Assembly: GCA_947172705.1 (NCBI GenBank) | Contig: CAMWCA010000003.1 | Coordinates: 1-64,000 of the forward strand | Length of the DNA: 64,000 bases | DNA from: an uncultured Lachnospiraceae bacterium | Lineage (GTDB): Bacteria > Bacillota > Clostridia > Lachnospirales > Lachnospiraceae | Direction of reading: 5' to 3' | Part shown: in pieces, positions 58,430-64,000 of the stretch | How the letters are laid out: each line of letters opens with the position of its first letter | Position numbering within the stretch: the stretch's first letter is position 1 | Notes under the pieces: model-generated | What the model was told of the DNA's origin: nothing | Databases searched by the model: none | What the model saw: the letters and a program-made list of their open reading frames with translations, nothing else | Made by a program: the position numbers and the translations under genes

Positions 58430-60181
58430 TTACTGTCTTACTTTAATATGAACCTCCCGCAGCTGCTGCTCCGTCACCTCATTGGGTGCGCCGCACATAA
58501 GATCCTGCGCCGTCCCGCTCATAGGGAAAGGAATAATCTCCCTGATATTTTCCTCATTGCGGAGAAGCATGATCATGCGGTCTACCCCGGGCGCCATGCC
58601 TGCATGTGGAGGCGCGCCGAACTGGAACGCGTTATAGAGCGCGCCGAATTTCTGCTTCAACACTTCCTCATCATATCCTGCGATCTCAAACGCCTTCACC
58701 ATAATATCCAGATTATGATTCCGCACTGCGCCGGAAGACAACTCCACGCCGTTGCAAACGATATCGTACTGATAAGCCAGAATATCCAGAGGATTCTTCG
58801 TATTCAATGCCTCCAGACCTCCCTGAGGCATGGAAAAAGGATTGTGGGTAAAGCCGATCTTTTTCGTCTCCTCATCCTTCTCAAACATGGGGAAATCGTT
58901 GATAAAGCAGAAACGGTATGCATTCTTTTCGCAAATGTCAAGACGTTTTCCCAGTTCGTTGCGGATCTGTCCCGCAAAGCTTGCCGCACGCTCTTCCTTA
59001 TCTGCAATAAAGAAGATCGTATCTTCCTTTTCCAGACCTGCAAGCTCCCTCATCTCCCCTTTCAATTCATCGGGAATAAACTTATCAATAGGTCCCTTAT
59101 AGGATAGATCCTCCTGTACTTCCAGATAACCAAGCCCGCCCATACCGATCTCTGTGGCAAACTTCAGCATCTTCTCGTGGAAGCCCTTGGACTGATGTCC
59201 GTGGATCTTGATCGCCCTTACGGTCTTATTCTGGAAAGGCTTAAAGGTACAGCGGTTAAAAAACTCGGACAAATCGATAATGCGCAGAGGATTTCTGAGA
59301 TCCGGCTTATCAGAACCGAATTCCAGCATCGCCTGCTTATAGCTGATCACCGGATAAGGCGCTTTCGTCACCTCATACCCCTCCGGCGCAAACTTTTCAA
59401 AGGTCGCCGTCAAAACCTCTTCTCCGGCACGAAATACATCCTCCTGGGTGGCAAAGCTCATTTCAAAATCCAGCTGGTAAAATTCGCCGGGGGAACGATC
59501 CGCCCTTGCGTCCTCGTCCCTAAAGCAAGGGGCGATCTGAAAATACTTATCTACCCCTGATACCATAAGCAGCTGCTTATACTGCTGGGGCGCCTGGGGA
59601 AGGGCATAAAACTTTCCCTTATAATGTCTGGAAGGCACAATATAGTCTCTTGCCCCTTCCGGTGAAGATGCGCAGAGAATCGGCGTCTGGATCTCCATAA
59701 ATCCCATTTCCGTCATTTTCTCACGAAGGAAGCGGATCACATTGGAACGGAAGATCATATTGTCCATCACCTTGCGGTTTCTCAGGTCAAGAAAACGATA
59801 TTTTAAACGAAGGTCTTCCCTGATCTCCTTGGAAGTGGCAACCTCGAAGGGCAGCTGCCGGTATACCTTTCCCAGCACCTCCACGCTATGGGCTTCCAGT
59901 TCAATGGTTCCCGTAGGGATCTTGGGATTGTAGGTCTCCTCATCCCTCTTTTCAATTTCTCCCTGAATGCTGATACAGTCCTCCTTATTGATTCCCTTTA
60001 ATAAGGAAGTATCCCTCATTACGATCTGAAGCACGCCGTACATATCCCTTAAGTCAATAAACGACACGCCGCCATGGTCGCGGATATTTTCCACCCATCC
60101 TGCAACCTTCATTTCCTTTCCGATATCGCTCTCGGAAATCTGATTCAAAGTACGTTCACGATACAATGTTGATAATTCCAT
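58430..60181 (-). CDS. aspS: Aspartyl-tRNA synthetase
   Basis: GWVENIRDHGGVSFIDLRD, QAPQQYKQLLMVSGVDKYFQIAPCFRDEDARADRSPGEFYQLDFEMSF, GMAPGVDRMIMLL; start trimmed to MELSTLYRERT. Confidence 0.97.
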   Translation of the reverse strand: MELSTLYRERTLNQISESDIGKEMKVAGWVENIRDHGGVSFIDLRDMYGVLQIVMRDTSLLKGINKEDCISIQGEIEKRDEETYNPKIPTGTIELEAHSVEVLGKVYRQLPFEVATSKEIREDLRLKYRFLDLRNRKVMDNMIFRSNVIRFLREKMTEMGFMEIQTPILCASSPEGARDYIVPSRHYKGKFYALPQAPQQYKQLLMVSGVDKYFQIAPCFRDEDARADRSPGEFYQLDFEMSFATQEDVFRAGEEVLTATFEKFAPEGYEVTKAPYPVISYKQAMLEFGSDKPDLRNPLRIIDLSEFFNRCTFKPFQNKTVRAIKIHGHQSKGFHEKMLKFATEIGMGGLGYLEVQEDLSYKGPIDKFIPDELKGEMRELAGLEKEDTIFFIADKEERAASFAGQIRNELGKRLDICEKNAYRFCFINDFPMFEKDEETKKIGFTHNPFSMPQGGLEALNTKNPLDILAYQYDIVCNGVELSSGAVRNHNLDIMVKAFEIAGYDEEVLKQKFGALYNAFQFGAPPHAGMAPGVDRMIMLLRNEENIREIIPFPMSGTAQDLMCGAPNEVTEQQLREVHIKVRQ

Positions 60182-60235
60182 GTTCTCCTCCATTTCTACA
60201 ATTACTATTACAGCATTTCCCTGATTGAAATAAAA

Positions 60236-60465
60236 AAATCCCGAATTGAACTGAATCAATTCAGGACGAATTTAAATAACCTGTTAATCCGCGGTGCCAC
60301 CTGATTTACTGCCTGGGCAGTCTCTCAACCAATTTTCAATTACAGCTGATAAAGTTGTTATTCACATGAACTCATTCTGCCGGATTTCCACCCTCCCGGC
60401 TCTCTGGAAGCGATCTTTCATGCTACTGGTCTTCGTCTTCGCCGATTACACTGATATCATAATGT
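60236..60465 (-). ncRNA. T-box leader of aspS
   Basis: AGGTGGCACCGCGG on the - strand (~60289-60303), AGAGAGCCGG stem I motif, terminator CTGAATTGA...TTCAATTCGG + U-run. Confidence 0.88.
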
Positions 60466-60587
60466 AGAAAGCCGAATTTGTCAATTTGAATTTCCAAAAC
60501 CACTTGGAAAATACCGGCTCCTAATGTATAATAATAGTCGGAATTTAATGTTCTATTAACAATACATAAAGGAAAGTGAGTTACAAC

Positions 60588-61910
60588 ATGGAAAAATTAA
60601 AACAAAACAAGTGGGTAAGGGCTGCAATACCCGCGTTACTGCTCCACTGCAGCATTGGTACCGTCTACTGTTGGTCGATTTTCAGCCAGGAGATCGCAGA
60701 CTACATCGGCTTCTCCAAAGGCGCTACGGAATGGGCGTTCAGTTTTGCCATTTTCTTCCTTGGCATGTCCGCCGCCTTCCTTGGCAACATTGTAGAAAAG
60801 GATATTCACAAGTCCTCCCTCATTGCCGCTATATGTTTTGCCCTTGGAATGGCAGGCACCGGACTTTTTATCTGGTACGGCGGCGCGCATCCCGGCAGTA
60901 TCCTTGCTCTGCTGGGCATTTACGTATGTTACGGCTTTATTATGGGTATCGGTCTGGGTACCGGTTATCTTTCCCCGGTTAAGACCCTGATGCTTTGGTT
61001 TGAAGACCGGAAGGGTCTTGCCACCGGGCTTGCCGTTGCAGGCTTCGGCGCTGCAAAAGCAATCGCCAGCCCTATCATGCAGTCTCTTTTGGATTCCCTT
61101 GGAGAGGGCGGCATTTATAAGATGTTCCTGATTCTTGCGGTGGTATATTTCGTGATGATGTTTGTAGGGCATCTCCTCCTTGCAAAGCCTGCCGGATGGC
61201 ATGAGCCTGCTTCCACCGAAAAGGGTGCACGCGCTATCGACGTGATCAAGGAAAAACCTGTTACCTTTATTGGTATCTGGCTTATGTTCTATCTCAATAT
61301 TACCTGTGGACTTGCCTTGATCTCCCAGGAAAAGATGATCATCAAATGTATCGGACTGGTTGGAATGGTAGGAATTCTTTCCTCCGTCACCGCAGTTTTC
61401 AACGCCGGCGGTCGTCTTGGATTTTCCGCATGGGCTGATACCTTTAAGGACAGAAACACCATTTACAAGATCATTTTCATTCTCTCCATTGCCGCTACAG
61501 GGCTTGTTATTCTCACCCAGGGCATTACCAATATGGGGCAGAATACTTTCTTTATGATACTGGTACTGATCCTGCTGTTTGTGGTAAACGCAGGCTACGG
61601 CGGCGGCTTCAGCAATGTGCCTACCCTGCTTTCCGATCACTACGGCATGAAGAATATCAGCGCTATCCATGGTATTACCCTTTCCGCATGGGCATTTGCC
61701 GGGCTTACCGGAAACCAGATGGCTTCCTTCATCGTAAAGCATTTCGGTTCCGAGGTGGAGCTTTCCCATGCCCTTGCAGACGGAAGCACCGAAATCATCA
61801 CCGTAAATCCCAGCGGTTATCAGATGGTGCTCTATGTAACCCTTGTGCTTTACATTGTAGCCGCAGTTATCTGCTTTACCATGGTTGGAAGAAAGAAAAA
61901 AGAAAAATAG
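60588..61910 (+). CDS. MFS transporter, OFA (oxalate/formate antiporter-like) family
   Basis: GTVYCWSIFSQEIADYIG, GTGYLSPVKTLMLWFEDRKGLATGLAVAGFGAAKAI. Confidence 0.9.
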   Translation: MEKLKQNKWVRAAIPALLLHCSIGTVYCWSIFSQEIADYIGFSKGATEWAFSFAIFFLGMSAAFLGNIVEKDIHKSSLIAAICFALGMAGTGLFIWYGGAHPGSILALLGIYVCYGFIMGIGLGTGYLSPVKTLMLWFEDRKGLATGLAVAGFGAAKAIASPIMQSLLDSLGEGGIYKMFLILAVVYFVMMFVGHLLLAKPAGWHEPASTEKGARAIDVIKEKPVTFIGIWLMFYLNITCGLALISQEKMIIKCIGLVGMVGILSSVTAVFNAGGRLGFSAWADTFKDRNTIYKIIFILSIAATGLVILTQGITNMGQNTFFMILVLILLFVVNAGYGGGFSNVPTLLSDHYGMKNISAIHGITLSAWAFAGLTGNQMASFIVKHFGSEVELSHALADGSTEIITVNPSGYQMVLYVTLVLYIVAAVICFTMVGRKKKEK

Positions 61911-61934
61911 CCAACTTCTGCATCATTGCTCTAA

Positions 61935-61974
61935 AAAACGCCGCCGGGCTTTTCACAGCTCCGGCGGCGTTTTA
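61935..61974. terminator. Intrinsic terminator (aaaacgccgccgg...ccggcggcgtttt)
   Basis: Strong GC stem with flanking A/T runs. Confidence 0.9.
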
Positions 61975-61993
61975 ATTTAATGTGGAAACTTTT

Positions 61994-64000
61994 TTATCTG
62001 CCAGAAATCGTGTCGACTACCGACAGATCACGAATCCTCCTCGCCGGACTGTAAACGGCAAAAGCAAGGGAACATACCATCACCATAATGATCACACACA
62101 AGGGTACTATCGGAAAGCGCCATTCCGTCCCCCAGCGCATGGTAATCAGATTTTCAAAGCACAGCCTGCTTAAGGGCAATCCCAGACCGCAGCCAATGAT
62201 CACGCCCCATATTCCATAGGTAACTGCCTCGGCGGCTACCATCTTAAGCATCTGTCCGCTGTCCATGCCTACGGCGCGCATGGCGCCATACTGCCGTATC
62301 CTTGCCGACACACTCATGGCAATGCTGTTCATAATATGAAAGGCGGAGATCAGCATGATCACTCCGAGAAATCCGTAGATAAAGAGCCTGAGAGACCAGA
62401 CCGCCCCCTTTACCTCCTCATTGTTCAGACGCCTGTCGGAAAAAGCTGCGTTTTCCCCTCCCAGGGCACGTATCCTCTGAATTACATGATCTCCTGCGTT
62501 GCGGGTTAATTGGACGTCAATAATGGTATACGCTTTTTCACCTGTCAGACTTGTGAAAGTGTCTTCGGAACAGATCAGAATATCCTGCCCTTCTGTGGCG
62601 CTAAAAGGGCAGTCGCTTAATACTCCCGCAACCTTCAGCAGCGATTTTTCTCCCTGAAAATCCATTGTGATCTCTTCCCCTGCCTGCAGGGAATCCTCCC
62701 CCTTATAAACTGCCAGAACCGCCTCCCCTTCTGTGAGTTCCGAAAAAGAACCTTCTATCAGTGAATCCTTCGCCCACTCCATCTGAAAGTCTTCATAGGA
62801 TATCAGATACGCCTGTCTTTCCCCGGCTTGTGTCCGGACAGGCACATCGTAGGCAAAGCTTCTTCCAAATGCACGTTTCACTCCATCCATACTCATCAAC
62901 TCCCTGCTCAGATTCTTATCCAGGGAACAGGAATTGTCCGGGCTGATGATGGAAACATCCGGCGCGCTGGGTTTCAGGGGATTTACCGCATGTTTCATGA
63001 AATCAACCGTCACCGAAAAGGTTAAAAAAAGGATAATACTGAAAGCAAAGGAACAAGCCATCAAAATGAAATTTTTACGACTTCCCAGTGCATGATGGAC
63101 CCCCAGCCCTGTTTCGATTCCATAAAAGCGGGTATTTGCCGCTTTTCTTATCTTTTTGCGGTTTGAAGCGTTCCCCGATGCGGCAACAAGGGGAGAAACC
63201 TGAGCTGCTTTCCTTGCAGGGCTTTGGGCGGCAAGACAAACGGTAATCACGCCGATCACAACGCCTGCAAAAATTCCAATGAAACTGATTCCAAAGCAGG
63301 GTAATTCTCCAAAATAGCTAGGGCTCAGCGCCCGCAGCAGTGCGCTCAATGCCCAGACCATCACAGTCCCAAGCAGGACTCCTTCCGGTACAGCGGATCT
63401 GCACCAGTACAGCGCTTCTTTTCTCACAAAACGGATCACCTGCTTTTGGGAAGCGCCCAGACAGCGGAGCATTCCAAAAAACACCGTGCGCTGCGCCACA
63501 TTACTGTTCAGGCTGCCCGCTATCATCAAAATTCCCGCAACGGCAACCAGAAAGGCAAGCACAAGGGCAACTGCATAAATTGCCATCATACTCACATCCT
63601 GACTCTGCCCTATGGTGGCAAGCAGTAATTCATTTCTATTTACCTGCTCTTCCGGAATCTGGAACTGTTTTTGTATCTCTTTGATTTCTTTCTGAATATT
63701 ACATCTGGAAGAAAACTTCACATACAAACAGGAATCATAATTATTTTCTGAGCCAGCCAAAGACAGGTTCCGAAAGTCCTCCGTGCGCATGGCAACGCCA
63801 AAAACATCCTTCACGGCAAGCATGGGAAACTGACCCCAAAATCCCGTCACATGATAGGTCTTTTCAGTGCCTTCAGGCGTCATAAGGGAAATTTCATCCC
63901 CCAGCTCAAGAGAAAGCCTCTCCCTCATATTTTGGTCGATCACCACACCGCCTTCCTCCTCTGGAAAGCTTCCCTCCACAAGCTCCGCCGTGGGAAAAAT
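61994..64000 (-). CDS. FtsX-like ABC transporter permease (5' end beyond window)
   Basis: Two FtsX-like blocks; frame stays open to the window end (IFPTAELVEGSFPEEEGG...). Confidence 0.88.
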   Translation of the reverse strand: MFPTAELVEGSFPEEEGGVVIDQNMRERLSLELGDEISLMTPEGTEKTYHVTGFWGQFPMLAVKDVFGVAMRTEDFRNLSLAGSENNYDSCLYVKFSSRCNIQKEIKEIQKQFQIPEEQVNRNELLLATIGQSQDVSMMAIYAVALVLAFLVAVAGILMIAGSLNSNVAQRTVFFGMLRCLGASQKQVIRFVRKEALYWCRSAVPEGVLLGTVMVWALSALLRALSPSYFGELPCFGISFIGIFAGVVIGVITVCLAAQSPARKAAQVSPLVAASGNASNRKKIRKAANTRFYGIETGLGVHHALGSRKNFILMACSFAFSIILFLTFSVTVDFMKHAVNPLKPSAPDVSIISPDNSCSLDKNLSRELMSMDGVKRAFGRSFAYDVPVRTQAGERQAYLISYEDFQMEWAKDSLIEGSFSELTEGEAVLAVYKGEDSLQAGEEITMDFQGEKSLLKVAGVLSDCPFSATEGQDILICSEDTFTSLTGEKAYTIIDVQLTRNAGDHVIQRIRALGGENAAFSDRRLNNEEVKGAVWSLRLFIYGFLGVIMLISAFHIMNSIAMSVSARIRQYGAMRAVGMDSGQMLKMVAAEAVTYGIWGVIIGCGLGLPLSRLCFENLITMRWGTEWRFPIVPLCVIIMVMVCSLAFAVYSPARRIRDLSVVDTISGR

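Noticed and set aside
58448-59107. 219-aa + strand ORF
   Set aside because: Antisense to aspS; shadow ORF from codon bias
60636-61769. 377-aa - strand ORF
   Set aside because: Antisense shadow of the OFA-family MFS gene; His/Lys/Gly-rich low-plausibility sequence
1-64000. tRNA, rRNA, prophage or integrase genes
   Set aside because: None recognised by eye on either strand; a tRNAscan/Infernal run would be needed to exclude tRNAs formally

Overview
The window reads as a chromosomal segment of a low-to-mid GC Firmicute, probably Clostridia/Lachnospiraceae (inferred from gene content such as ptb-buk, TrpB2, T-boxes and Lpl-type ABC systems). Most of it is conventional: ABC exporters, an FMN-riboswitch/RibU module, a GntR-linked sugar ABC operon, remA, tex, prfB, secA, a T-box-controlled TrpB2, a GH13 plus Lpl-type ABC locus, MarR/flavodoxin/nitroreductase and MarR/MATE modules, ptb-buk, Trk K+ uptake, a GH3 plus ribose-type ABC locus, a T-box-controlled aspS, an OFA-family MFS carrier and an FtsX-type permease cut by the window end. 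The clearest accessory region is about 4.3-10.7 kb. It is AT-rich and holds small immunity-like proteins, two PIN-domain toxin modules (one apparently frameshifted) and a CPBP protease. It also carries a conserved ~95-165 bp intergenic element in three copies plus a partial fourth, and a long inverted repeat at its edge. Further points of interest are a HAD-SIS fusion in an operon resembling fructosamine (frl) loci but with an ADP-ribosylglycohydrolase-family gene, a 4-bp tandem duplication that disrupts the solute-binding protein signal peptide, the classic +1 frameshift in prfB, and an internally deleted DUF1016/YhcG nuclease relic. No tRNA, rRNA, CRISPR array, transposase or prophage was recognised. 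All family calls are from reading the protein sequences; no database search was run.
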